Assembly (NCBI GenBank): GCA_015039365.1
Contig: WION01000193.1
Span: forward strand, 1-64,000
Length of the DNA: 64,000 nucleotides
Source of the DNA: Amanita rubescens
Lineage: Eukaryota > Basidiomycota > Agaricomycetes > Agaricales > Amanitaceae
Direction: 5' to 3'
Shown here: positions 23,100 through 34,385 of the stretch, piece by piece
Numbering within the stretch: position 1 is the first letter of the stretch
Layout: each line of letters opens with the position of its first letter
Notes under the pieces: model-generated
What the model was told of the DNA's origin: nothing
The model's database searches: none
Seen by the model: only the letters and a program-made list of their open reading frames with translations
Position numbers and translations under genes: made by a program

Positions 23100-23880
23100 C
23101 GCCTTGACGTTCTTGGCCTGCCTTGATATCTGACTTGACGAGCACCATAACACGCGCAAGCGCAGTACGGAGTGATTTAGGTGGGAATGCAGGGAACACC
23201 ATGGCCCTCTAGATCTACCTTGCAACACGATCGGCCTCGATGGATAGATCGTCAGTCATAAACTACGACTCACTCAGATTCATCTTGCCAAGATGACACA
23301 GGAACCCATTTTAATCAAACAGCTCTTGCTCGATATTGGGTCACAGGGGTATTCACGCCAGCTTATTTTGTTCCGCAGGGGTCGTAACTTCCTTGAACGT
23401 ACGAATGCAAGTACACGTCACTATCCGGGTCCGGATGTCCCGATCTGTGTACCTCGTATCAGTCGATCCCATCCCAAAAGAAACAGCCTTCTTACTATAC
23501 TTGTACCGCTCCTCCATGCCCATCTCAGTCAACGCCCTAATCAATTTCCATTCTGCAATCTGCATCAATGCCGAAATCGTCCTGCTGCTGATTAGCCAGA
23601 CTCGTTGTCTGTGCCATCTGCCTCGTCTCCCTCGCAAACTTGAGCAAAGGAACGGAAGCGGGGTTCTGTGCAGGACAAATCAACGGGTTTCTCCCCGAAC
23701 GAGACTGGCGAAGCGATTGCAGAACCGAGCATTGCAATGTCGACGACGAACTGGGAGATGGGGCCACCCAAACCGACGAGGCCGACGCGCATCCCAATAT
23801 AAGCGGCGAATCCGGTATCAAAGGCGTCGTGCAGAACCCGCCTGCGGCAGCAGCGCTCTGAAGATCAAACCAAACATTCT
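23100..23880 (-). pseudogene. SET5 pseudogene fragment
   Basis: Corresponds to the middle of the intact SET5 gene (about 33,460-34,380). It keeps IPDSPLILGCASAS, LANQQQDDFGID and ALTEMGMEERYKYS in the minus frames. It lacks the SET catalytic end (NHSCRPN) and has frameshifts near 23,530 and 23,600. It has no 5' part. It is the decayed partner of a segmental duplication in which the neighbouring peroxidase stayed intact. Confidence 0.75.
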
Positions 23881-23885
23881 GAGGT

Positions 23886-24872
23886 CCTGCTTATAATGAC
23901 GGCCGGATGCCGATGTAGACGGTCAACTTGTCACAGCTGAGCACGACATAATGATGCTTACTGAAATGGTTGGGATACAACGTGAACCAGGCGTAGGATA
24001 CCTTTTCTCGTGCGGCCTCATGTTGCCCATTGTATAGATCTTAGTCCTCATCTACACGAGGACCTTTCCTCTAAGAAGAGGGCAAACATGGGAAGTGTCA
24101 CGACGAGAGCATTGAGCAAAAGAAAGGTTGCTGAGGGGAGTAAGCCTTCGAACGGCCCGAAGCTCGCGATAAGACGAAGGTGGACTAGTCCATGTGATGC
24201 AACGGATATTCATCCCATAGATTTTTCTTTCCCTCAACTGAATCTGTATGTGGACATTGTGAACATCAGATATCGGAAAATTTGTATTGGTTACAAAGCA
24301 ATGGGGCTATTATGTGGGAAGAAAGAGGTGACCAGAGGAATCTGGAAGAAAGATTGTTGCGGGTTCTGCTGCTAATTATGAGGAGCGGCCTGGGTGAGAC
24401 GAACGTCGAACAGGGAGCTTGCCGATGCGAAGGGGTTGACTTTAAGTTTGCAATTTCGACCGAACGAGAGGCCGAGGTCACATGACTTTGACCAGTTGCC
24501 AACTTTGGGGCGACGCCAAACATCGCCAAAGAGATCGCCGTCCAGTCCTATCAACTGGACTTTGAATCCCTAGTAAAATAAAAATAAAAAATCAAAAAAA
24601 TTGACTCTAGTCATGGCAACACTAGGAACAGCTGTTTGATTGTTTGATGAACATTAACAAAATTTGGCTGATAGACATATACATATGCATACGGTCTACA
24701 TTACAAAGAAAGTTTGAGACAGATGCATAAGGAGCCAAAGGAGGGCATATGATTGTAAGTGATCTAACTTTGTACAAATAAATGTGAGCTCAATGCAAAG
24801 GTGAATTGTGATGCAACCAATAAATCACCTGGATACCACAGTGACTGTGTGTTTCATCCTGCCATGAATTGT
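23886..24872. other. Intergenic, no gene recognised
   Basis: Lies between the end of duplication copy A and the stop codon of the GTPase gene. Open frames near 24,010-24,555 look like nothing I know and lack splice-consistent extension. An A-rich run occurs at about 24,576-24,600; from there the sequence turns AT-rich up to about 31 kb. Confidence 0.5.
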
Positions 24873-27800
24873 TTATAAGTAGTGCATGGCTAGACAAAGT
24901 ACATACATACCATCAATGTGAGTCACCTGCATATAGAGTAATGTGATCAAATCTTGATGACTAGAATGGATAAATTCAGGAGTAATGTCAGCCTTCAACT
25001 TCTGAACATAGCCATTTTGCTTGTATTGATCCAAGGCTTCTGTGACTGACAGCAGAAATGATTTATGGATCCAAAAGGATAGCTTAGCAATGATAATCAT
25101 TGCTTGAATTTTTAAGCATAAATACAGTGGATGAGGAGGAATAATTTACAAACTAAGAACTGGCAATCAGCAGGCTTGTTACAATGACATCAGTGATGTA
25201 CTAGCCTGAAAGAAAAGAAAAAAAATACCATAATGGCAAAGTGCTTTTGCTTGTCTCCAAATATGGAGGAAAGTTCATGCTAGTGAGATAGGTAAAATAT
25301 CCAGTGTATAATTGGGCCCCAGACCTACACACTAGCATGCCAACTGATATGAATATCAATGCCTCATGAAACAGCATCACATACCTGGAAATCAAGGAAG
25401 ATATACATATGTAAGTGTGAGGAATAGTCACATGAGGTGAAATCTTACAATCTAAAGCAATAGTAAAGTGGAAAAGGCAGAAATGGAAAAGATAACTTCT
25501 TGCTTACTTTCTGATATATTTACATAAGATGTCATGATATACATATAAAGTGACATTGATGAATAAAAACTTGTCATGATGTCACTCACAAGCTATTGGT
25601 CAGATGTAATCAGATTGCCTTTTATAAACATGCAATGTCACTCACTTCCTGTTGGACATAGTAGGAAAAGATGTGATCAGATTGCCTTTCATAAAATGTG
25701 CAATGTCACTCACATCCTGTTAGTCATAGGAAAAGATGAGATCAGGCTGCCATTATGTGCAATGCCACTCACTTGCTGTTGGTAATAGGAAAAGATGTGA
25801 CAGTGTGAGTCACTTTCACAAGATGTGCAATGTCACTCACAAACTGTTGGTGATAGGAAAAGATAATCATGAGACTGCCTTTCATAAAATGTGCAATATA
25901 CTTACTTCCTGTTGGTTATAGGAAAATGATGATGTGGTGAGACTGCCTTTCACAAAATGTGCAATGTCACTCACTTCCTGTTGGTCAAAGGGAAAAATGT
26001 GAGGAGATTGCCTTTCACAAAATGTAGAATGTCACTCACTTCCTGGTTGCCATAGGAAAAGATGTGATGAGACTGCCCCAGTTCACAAAATGTAGAATGT
26101 CACCCACAAGCTGTTGGTGATAGGAAATGATGTGATGAGACTGTCTTTCACAAATGTCCAACTTGAATATCACTTACAAGCTATTGGTGATAGGAAAAGA
26201 TATGATGAGACTGCCCTTCACAAATTGTGTAAATATCACTAACAGACTGTTGGTGATAGGAGAAGATGTGATGAGACTACCTTTCATAAAATGTCAATGT
26301 CACTCACTCGCTAGTAGTGGTGATAGGAAAATATATGATCAGATTGCATTTCACAAAATGTGCAATGTCACTCACTGCCTGGTTGTGATAGAAGAATATG
26401 TGATAAGACCATTGTTCACAAAATGTGCAATGTCACCCACTCCCTGTTGGTGATAGGATATTGAAGATGTGATGAGACTGCATTCTGCAAAGTCTGAGTC
26501 AATGTTGCTTACATCCTGTTGGTGATGGGGAAAATGTGATGAGAGTGCCTTTCACAAAATGTGCAATGTCACTCACAAGCTGTTGGTGATAGGAAAAGAT
26601 GTCATGACTTGATGATTGCCTTTCATAAAATGTGCAATGTCACTCACAAGCTGTTGGTGGTAGGAAAAGATGTAATATGAATGCTGGTCACAAAATATCA
26701 CTCACAACTTGCTGTTGGTGAAGATGTGATGAGATTGCCTTTCACAAAGTGTGCAGCATCACTCACTGCCTGATGGTGATAGAAAAAGATGTGATGAGAC
26801 CACCACTCACAAAATGTGCAATGTCACTTACTCCCTATTGGTGACAGGATAAGATGTGATGAGACTGCATTCCACAAAAGTCATCAATGTTGCCCACATC
26901 CTGTTGGTGATGGGAAAAAATGTAATAGATAATTGCTTTCAAAAAATGTGCAATATCACATACAAGCTGTTCATGATGGAAAAAAATGCAATGAGATGAT
27001 TGCCTTTCACAAAATATGCAATGTCACTCACTTCCTGTCGATCATGGGAGAAGATGTGATGAGACTGCCCCCTGCAAAATATCACTCACTCCCTGTTGGC
27101 AATAGGAAAAGATGTGATGGGACTGCCTTCTGAAAGTGTGCAATGTCACTCACATGCTAGTATTGGTGATAGGAAAAGAGGTGATGGGACAGCCTTTTAC
27201 AAAATGTGGAATGTCACTCACATACTGTTAGTGATAAGAAAAGATGTGGTGTGAGACTGCCTTTCCCCAAGTGTGCAATGTCACTCACTCCCTGTTGGTG
27301 ATAGAAAAAAATGTGATGAGTCATGAGACTGCCTTTCACAAATGTGGAATGTCACTCACTCGCTATTGGTGATGGGAATAGATGTGATTAAACTGCCTTT
27401 CACATAATGTGCAATGTCACTCACAAACTGTTTGTGATAGGAAAGATGCAATGAGACTGCCTTTCACAAAATGTGGAATGTCACTCACAAGCTGTTGGTG
27501 ATAGGAAAACATGTGATGAGATTACCTCTCACAAATGTGGAATGACACAAACATACTGTTGGTGATAGGAAAAGATTGATGAGACTACCAGTCTTTCACA
27601 AAATATGCAATGTCACTCACTTGCTGTTGGTGACAGGAAAAGATATGATAAGACTGCCTTTCACAAAATGTGGAATGTCACTAACAGACTGTTGGTCATA
27701 GGAAAAGATGTGATGAGAGTGCCTTCCCACAAAATGTGCAATGTCACTTACTTGCTGTTGGTCATGAGAAGAGATGTGATGAGAGTGCAAGTTTCACAAA

Positions 27801-30800
27801 ATGTGAAATATTCACATACTGTTGGTGATAGGAAGAGATGTGATGAAACTGCATTTCACACAATGTGCAAATGTCACTTACTTGCTGTTGATGATAGGGA
27901 AAGATGTCATGAGACTGCATTTCACACAATGTGCAATGTCACTCACTGCCTGTTGTAGAAAACAGTGATGAGACTGCCTTTCACAAAATGTGGAATGTCA
28001 CTTACTTGCTGTTGGGGATAGGAAAAGATGTGTTTTACACAATATGGAATGTCACTCACAAGCTGTTGGTGATAGGAAAAGATGTGATGAGACTATCTTT
28101 CACAAATGTGCAACTTGTATCACTCACTAGCTGTTGGTGATAGGAAAAGATATGATGGAACTGCCTTTCACGAAATGTGCAATATCACTCACATGCTGTT
28201 GGTGATAGGAAAAACTGATAAGACTGCCTTTTCACAAAATGTTCAATGTCACTCACAGACTGTGGTGATGGGGAAAGATGTGATGAGACTGCCTTCTGCA
28301 AAATGCACAATGTCACCCACTCCCTGTTGGTCATAGGAAAAGATATGATGAGGTTGCTTTCCACAAAAATCTTCAATGTTGCCCACATCCTGTCAGTAAT
28401 AGGGAGTAAATACATGTACATATGTATACTAGTAGAACAGCTTTTCACAATATTTGCAATGTTACTCACATACTGTTGGCCATTTGCAAAGATTTTGATT
28501 AGGTCATCCTTTGAAGCACAGTGCACCAAACCAGCATGACTGCTAACCTCCTAAGTGTATAGGAAAAGATGTGATTTCACTGCTTTTCACAAAAGTTGGA
28601 ATATCACTCACAATCTGTAGAATGAAAGAATGTGTCTGTGTGTGGCAGATTTGGCTGTCATCACTCACTTCCTTTTAGGATGGAATTAACATAATGAATT
28701 GGGGAAAAGAAATGATGCCACTGACTCTCTTTGCCATAGTATTTCATATGATGAAGAGTCACATCTCACAAAGGTATCACATACATCCTGTTTGTTTTGG
28801 AATAGTTTATGAAGAGGCTTTGAAAAGGAGACATACATATTCACCATCTGTTGTTTGGGACAAGATGTCATAAAGTTTCTAAACAGACAGAAAAGACATA
28901 TCATTTACTTTCTGTTATTAATCCAATGAAGTTTGTCAAGATACTCTTCCAGATAACAGTATGTCACCAACTTTCTATTGTTCATTGAGTCATGTCTGAC
29001 AAACTGCACAGACATCAATGTTGCTTACTTTCTTTAAGCAGGTCAAATGTGGTGTGAGGCAGTGTTGTATTACTCACTCCCTGTCCATGAGAGACTGGGT
29101 TGACAGGCCCTTTGCTTACAATGATAGATTAACTCACTTGCTATTCATCATATGATGCACCATCATTGGGATCATTTACCAAAAAACAAAACTGAGTGTC
29201 ACTCACTTCCTGTATAGTAGATTATGGGACAACGTTGATCACAATGAAAGCATTACTCACAAACTGTTGTCATGAGACAATATACATATCAGATCTATGC
29301 TGGTTCAATGTCACTTACCCACTAATATCAATAACATCAGACCCTGCCACCAAGGATATGGTGACAACTAACCTGTGCTTCACTCAGTTGTTTATTGGCC
29401 ATCTAAAGCATAACTAATCTTTTTTTGTGTAAAGGTGAGTGTTACTTACCTCCTAATGAACTTTTTGCAAGTATTTATCATTCAGATGAAGGCCACCTAC
29501 CACCCTGTTCACCTATTGCCATTAATTTTTCCTAGACTGATGTGCAGCTTAATAAATTCATACCCAAAAATGTGGAAATTTTGAAAAAACTATGATAATG
29601 ACTTCATCCCATGTGAAATCCTTATACTTCAGAACATGTCTAAACAATGTCAATGTTAGTATGTGACATTTTGAATATGACACTCACTGAAGTGCAGATT
29701 TCACACAAAGGTCAAGATTATTCATCTGTGTTGAAACAAACAACTGATATATGCTGTCATCATCTATTGCATCAGCAGTTTGTTGAGTTAATTCAGCACA
29801 ATTCTTTTCTGGCAAGTCCATGTCTACAAAACAACATTACTCCCATTTTTCAGGAAGATATCCTCATCATTCTCACCTTCCAACTGTACATATGCCTTGG
29901 GAGGATATTTGGCATCCAAAACTTTAGGAAGATAAACTTTCTGAAAAGTGATTTTAGCAATTTCCCTGGCTCTCTCCCACTCATCTTCATCATTTGAATT
30001 AGTCAAGTTGACAAATTCACTTGCTATTTGACCATCAAATTTAGTGAATATAACCACCAAAGGAACTGTAAAGGACATATTTGTACTAGTCAGCACACTG
30101 TAGATCAGTACTTAGTATGTTTTAGCCAATGGAAAGGGGGGTGACAATAGTTAAGGGCAAACAATCTCTCCAAAACCAACTTCAAGATGAGATATGAATT
30201 CATTAGGACTTACCTCTGCCTGTTCCTTTATTGAAGAATTCAAGTTCTGCAGGTAGAATGGGACGAGGGCTGTCCATAGGTATACAATACCTAGAGGAAG
30301 CCAGGTCAGCCAGTACAGTAAAGGGATGAAGCAAGATCTTAGATACCAAATTGCATGCAGCTGGTTTTTCAACTCAGTTTCTGCAGACTTCTTTTCAATG
30401 AACTTCCAAGCAATCTCCAATTCTTCAGTTGAACCAGATTCAAAACCCTGAGAGTCATGGAAGATAAAGTTACTTCCAGGGTATGTAATTTGATGCTCAA
30501 TATTGTGCAGGCCTCTCTGTTATCATTGCATGTAAATGGGTACATTCATACATCTTTTTTTTTTGACTCACCTCAACTGATGGAATCAAATGAATCACAG
30601 ACTGTTCAAGCTGATTACCTGCAAGAGACTCAACAGTCAAAGGATAGCACAAAACTGAGACTGACTTACCATCCTTGTCATATATGATGGGCTTTGTCCC
30701 CTTTGCCACACCACAAACCTTCTCAAGGATGGTTGTCTTGCCTGCATTAGCCCTCCCAATGACAAGGATGCGAAAGTGTGGGCATAGATAGTGCTCTCTG

Positions 30801-30920
30801 AGCATTTCAACATGTGTCTCATCTGGATCTGATCATGTGCATTAATTTACTATAGTAGTTGAGGATTCACATTGCTAAGGCATACTTACTCAAAGAAAGT
30901 GGACTGGTTGTGGTTGCCAT
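24873..30920 (-). CDS. G-domain GTPase with about 60 one-codon exons
   Basis: A P-loop GTPase of the type expanded in Agaricomycetes. Exons: 30,890-30,920; 30,670-30,828; 30,572-30,618; 30,347-30,516; 30,214-30,290; 29,877-30,065; 29,688-29,823. They give MATTTSPLSLNPDETHVEML, G1 GRANAGKTT, G3 HDSQG, YCIPMDSPRPILP and G4 TKFD, then LDLCVKSALQ. After that the gene enters the microexon region 25,449-29,504, where splice sites enclose single codons in phase. The C-terminal exons (about 24,873-25,380) include ALIFISVGML and EALDQYKQNGYVQKLKADIT and end AMHYL. An in-frame ATG also exists at 31,232. The G domain is certain. The C-terminal exon joins are tentative. Translation of the microexon part is inference. 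The GTPase's cellular role is unknown. Confidence 0.75.
25449..29504 (-). other. Series of 60 three-base exons plus one 6-nt and one 4-nt exon
   Basis: On the minus strand AG-NNN-GT recurs. Lowest coordinate of each exon, in transcript order: 29501 (4 nt), 29450, 29319, 29261, 29207, 29138, 29078, 29029, 28972, 28909, 28845, 28785, 28669, 28612, 28548, 28470, 28387, 28321, 28257, 28193, 28128, 28060, 28006, 27947, 27882, 27816, 27752, 27686, 27621, 27553, 27489, 27425, 27360, 27289, 27222, 27154, 27090, 27032, 26964, 26898, 26832, 26767, 26706 (6 nt), 26648, 26577, 26513, 26441, 26376, 26308, 26244, 26178, 26108, 26040, 25975, 25906, 25841, 25773, 25714, 25646, 25590, 25508, 25449. Codons: CTT 8, GAA 7, CAA 6, GGA 6, GAT 5, TAT 4, AAA 4, TTT/TCT/GCA 3 each, GAG/CGA/CAT/ATT 2 each, CTA/TGG/ATG 1 each; no stop. 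The 4-nt exon restores phase after a donor that leaves two bases. Confidence 0.7.
25590..28472 (-). repeat. Tandem array of about 45 intron-like units, period about 66 bp
   Basis: Each unit on the minus strand runs GTGAGTGACATTGCACATTT, then a GGCAGTCTCATCACAT core and a pyrimidine-rich CTTTTCCTATCACCAACAG end. So one repeat unit is one complete small intron plus one codon. Units differ by substitutions and small indels (51-80 nt), but donor GT and acceptor AG are kept in all. Donors vary within splice rules: GTGAGT, GTAAGT, GTTAGT, GTGGGT, GTATGT, GTTTGT. The flanking microexon introns at 28.5-29.5 kb and 25.4-25.6 kb are not clearly members of this repeat, yet follow the same spacing rule. 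Confidence 0.9.
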
Positions 30921-31839
30921 AATTGATGTTGTGCTAGAATCACAATGAGATTGTTTAACAAAAGTGGTGAAAAGGAAATTTTTGCCTAGTTCCACAGAAA
31001 AATACACCAAAGACAATCTCGGAGAAAGTACAATAGCTGAGTGTGTGAATCGGGAAAAGTCGTGTGCTGGACTTGACAGAGGTGATGGATGATGTGTCTG
31101 GGCCCTTGAGGAGGGATCAGCAGAGTTCAATGAAGCAGCTTCACTCCCTATGCGTATGTGAAGTGTACTAGATGGTGCGTATGGCACTGGCCCGGGCTGG
31201 GCAGCGGGCAAGTCGAGATAACGGTGTGTCACAGTGGGTGGCCGTGGAGAAGGCTTTAGAAACGATGATGCGCTTGGCCGAGGCTTGAGAGCGCTCTACT
31301 GTGTGGCTTGGTTACGAATGATGCGTGCGCGCGGGACTATAAGAGACTATAAGTTCGCGAGGCCCGTGGGTAACTTCTCCACGTGGCTACGGTATCATAA
31401 ATTCACCAGATAATTGACTCACCGCAAGAATACGGAGGGTCGCTCGCGAAGGGACGCTGACCCACCTCCATAACAAATTGCCCACGCTGCCCAACCACCA
31501 TATGCACGTTTCTGCCAATTCATCGCAACTCCAATCTTATTACGAGTCAAAAAACCTAAGAAAAAGGCCTCTGCCATGCAGGCGTTCAGGCATTCAGGTT
31601 ATCATTATGGCACAACGGTGGAAAACGACAGAGACGGACAGAAGGGGCAAGTTCATCTTACGCCCGCTCTAGGTCAGACGAGACACTTCAAGTTCCTGCC
31701 TCAGTAATGTCCGGTCCATTCCCGAACTTTTGCCCTAACTATGGGACGACTCTGTCCTGAGAAGGACCCAACCTAATCTATTCATGTCTTCCCTCCCTGC
31801 CAGTCCCACGATGCCAAGGCTGCCATTTATCACCCAGTA
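30921..31839. other. Upstream region of the GTPase gene
   Basis: GC-richer than the gene itself. The frame of the GTPase stays open up to an ATG at 31,232, so either a longer N terminus (Ser/Pro-rich) or a leader is possible. Nothing else recognisable up to the start of duplication copy B. Confidence 0.45.
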
Positions 31840-34385
31840 GCCATCAGCAGTCGCAACTCTGCTTTTTCATTCAACGCTATCTGTCTCCCCAGCATACCTA
31901 AATCTATAGTCCAGGTGCCATCGCTTCCGATGCAAGGTGTATCTCGCATTCCATTCGTGATGCTGCTTTCCATGTCTCCCGCATTTCCTTTCCTACCAAC
32001 CCACTGACTCTAGTCGTACCGCCAATGCCTCTTGCGTCCCTTACACCGTTTCATGATTCTCCTCATTCTCGCACGGATTTGGAAAACTCTCCATTAGGTA
32101 GTCGTCCCCTCAACTTCATCCGTAGCCTGCGCCAACTACGAATAGCTCAACGGTACGCCTCTCTCATCGTCCCGGGTCTCTGTCTAATTTTACCACCCCT
32201 GGTCTAAAGGTGTGTCATCCCCTTCCTATAAGTATGCGTGGCGGATTGATCTACTTCTGTAGCCATAGAGGTCGACGCATTGATTAGACGGATCCTCGGT
32301 AGGTGCACCTTGACATTTTCGATAGACCGTCATCAACATTCTTCTAATTTAGGGCAAAATTATCTATAACTTATCCCAGGTGGTGACTCGACAAGAACGG
32401 CATGATTCCGCTGTGTCGGAAGTAAGTTAAAGTTGTATTACAATCTTTGCAAAAAAGACTTCTCGGATGGCCGGTTGTGAATGCAAGAATTGATGTTAAG
32501 GAGCCACATATTCAACACGCAATCCCTCAGTGAAGAGAATTGGATCCACCATTGTGTTTAATGAACACTGATCCGTTTATACCGCCACAATCGCAATGGT
32601 GAGTTGAGCTACTACCATTCTAGCATGCTGTCAGTAAGAACATTGTTGATTTGGAGTGAATAGGAATGGACGAATTTGATTATAATATTTCACTTTTATA
32701 GGTTGACCGTCTGCAGTCGCCTCGTTGGGCGCCTCCATCCCAAAAGTCATAACCAGGAAACGAGGTTGCCCCTGACAGGTTCCAAGGCGAAATAAGACAT
32801 TTTGAAGGATGATTGGTGCAGATGTGAAAGAGTTGTGCGTGGATGGATGATATCTGGCCTTTCCCAGCACATGATGCCAGCCCACAACGCTTCCATTGTT
32901 CATCCAAACGTCATCCCTTCGACACACTCCCCCGATCCCGCACTCTCCAAACAGGTTCTCGAACGCGCTACCTCATCTGGGGTCTTTCGCTCCGAGATTT
33001 AGAGCCCATACGCACAAAAAGATTAGGCAAGCTCGAGCAACCGTCGAGCGGTTACCATGAATAGATTACAGTAGGAAAACCCGGATTGCTGTGGTCGATT
33101 ATTCGGGAAGGGAAGTAGGAGAGAGGGATATGATGACAGTTATCCCTGTTCAACGACTGAGGCATCGGCTGTGCGAAGAAAGGCTGCCAGGCAGCTGGTG
33201 GTCCTCCATGACCAACGCTTAAGACACCGTCTTATATCCTAATACCCTACTACTGTAGCTTTATATTCGCACATGTAAATCACATCACCCCAAGCCCCGC
33301 CTTGAGCTCCTTCTCCAAATCATCAATATCATCCTTCTTCTCCACTTTGGCAACCTTGCCAAACTTGGTTTCTTCCTCTACACACCGGTCACAGCGGCAC
33401 TCGCCAAAGCCCCAGGCTTCCAGCGCCGCCCGCCGGGCCTTGAGGTGCAGCTCCGGATTGACATACGTCACCATTAGCTCCTGGCCTGCCTTGATATCTG
33501 CCTTGGCGATCACCGTGACACGCGCAAGCGCAGTACGGTGATCTAGATGTCTAACGGAAACGTTTGGCCTGCAAGAGTGATTTAGGTGAGAATGCAGGGT
33601 ATACAGACCACCATGGCCCTCTAGATCTACCGTGCGAAACACAATCAGTTCGACGAATAGATCATAAGTCATAAGCCGCGACTCACTCAGATTCATCTTG
33701 CCAAGATGACGTAGGAATCCATTATAATCAAACAGCTCTTGCTCGATATCGGACCGCAGAGGCTTTCTAAGTATTCGCGCTAGCTTCTTTTGTTCCGTAG
33801 GAGTTGTAGCTTCTTTGAACGCATGCAAGTATAGGTCATATGCCTTTCTCCACGTCGCTCTATCCGGCTCCGGATGTCCAGATCTGTGTGCCCCGCGTCA
33901 GTCAATCCCATTGATCATTTCGAAAAAAAAGGGCCTTCTTACGATTTGAAACTATACTTATACCGTTCCTCCATGCCCATCTCAGCCAAAGCCCTAATGA
34001 ATTGCCATTCTGCATCTATGCCGAAATCGTCTTGCTGCTGATTAGCCAGCAGAATCCGACCCGTCGTCTGCGCCAGTGCATGGAGCGCCATCCACCTTGT
34101 CTCCCTCGCAAACTTGAGCAAAGGAACAGAAGCTGGGTTCTGCGCGGGACAAATCAACGGGTGGGTTTTCCCCGAACGAGACCGGCAAAGCCTATTGCAG
34201 AACCGAGCATTGCAGTGCGTCGACGACGAACTGGAAGACGGGGCCATCCCAGACGACGAGGTCGACGCACATCCCAATACAAGCGGCGAATCTGGCACCA
34301 AGGGCGTCGTGCAGAACCCGCAAGCGGCAGCAGCGCTCTGAAGATCGTATATCTCCCTGGATTTCTCAAACCAAACGTTCAATGT
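31840..34385. repeat. Segmental duplication, copy B
   Basis: Counterpart of 20,300-23,885. It begins near 31,840 with a diverged match to 20,310-20,400 (CATTCAACG.TATC blocks). It carries the inverted match 32,345-32,580, then the peroxidase remnant at 32,860-33,222 and the intact SET5 gene. Similarity stops inside SET5 near 34,385 (AAACCAAACGTTC), so copy A never had, or has lost, the SET5 5' half. Confidence 0.8.
32860..33222 (+). pseudogene. Heme-thiolate peroxidase pseudogene fragment
   Basis: Matches the 3' half of the intact gene at 22,233-23,024. Peptide pieces HNASIVHPNVIPSTHSPDPA and VLERATSSG survive in frames that then break. It has in-frame stops (TAG near 32,999 and 33,063) and a deletion of about 65 bp close to the end. 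It has no PCP heme-ligand region. Confidence 0.8.

Larger units (their letters stand above)
20300..23885. repeat. Segmental duplication, copy A
   Basis: Parts of this stretch recur at 31,840-34,385. Direct matches are about 20,520-20,560 to 32,225-32,262 (GTGGCGGATTGATCTACTTC), 22,595-23,070 to 32,860-33,270, and 23,090-23,880 to 33,280-34,380. Inverted matches are about 20,690-20,770 to 32,500-32,580 and 21,150-21,255 to 32,345-32,430. Copy A has an intact heme-thiolate peroxidase gene and a decayed SET5 end. The mix of direct and inverted matches shows an internal inversion in one copy. Divergence of roughly a tenth to a fifth of bases suggests an old event. Confidence 0.8.

Noticed and set aside
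24010..24560. Short open frames as a gene
   Set aside because: No splice-consistent extension, no recognisable residues, and they overlap on both strands.
25590..28472. CRISPR-like array of evenly spaced repeats
   Set aside because: Units are fully repetitive, with no unique spacers, in a eukaryotic gene; each unit has intron signals instead.
25576..28539. Plus-strand open frames in the array (repeating HSLxVGDRKR/CNVTH-type peptides)
   Set aside because: They are the antisense reading of the repeat, change frame at every indel and have no family match; the splice grammar is on the other strand.
28674..28784. A further 3-nt exon (TCA near 28,731) inside the 111-nt intron
   Set aside because: The donor would be GTGGCA and the acceptor lacks a pyrimidine tract; too weak to add to the series.
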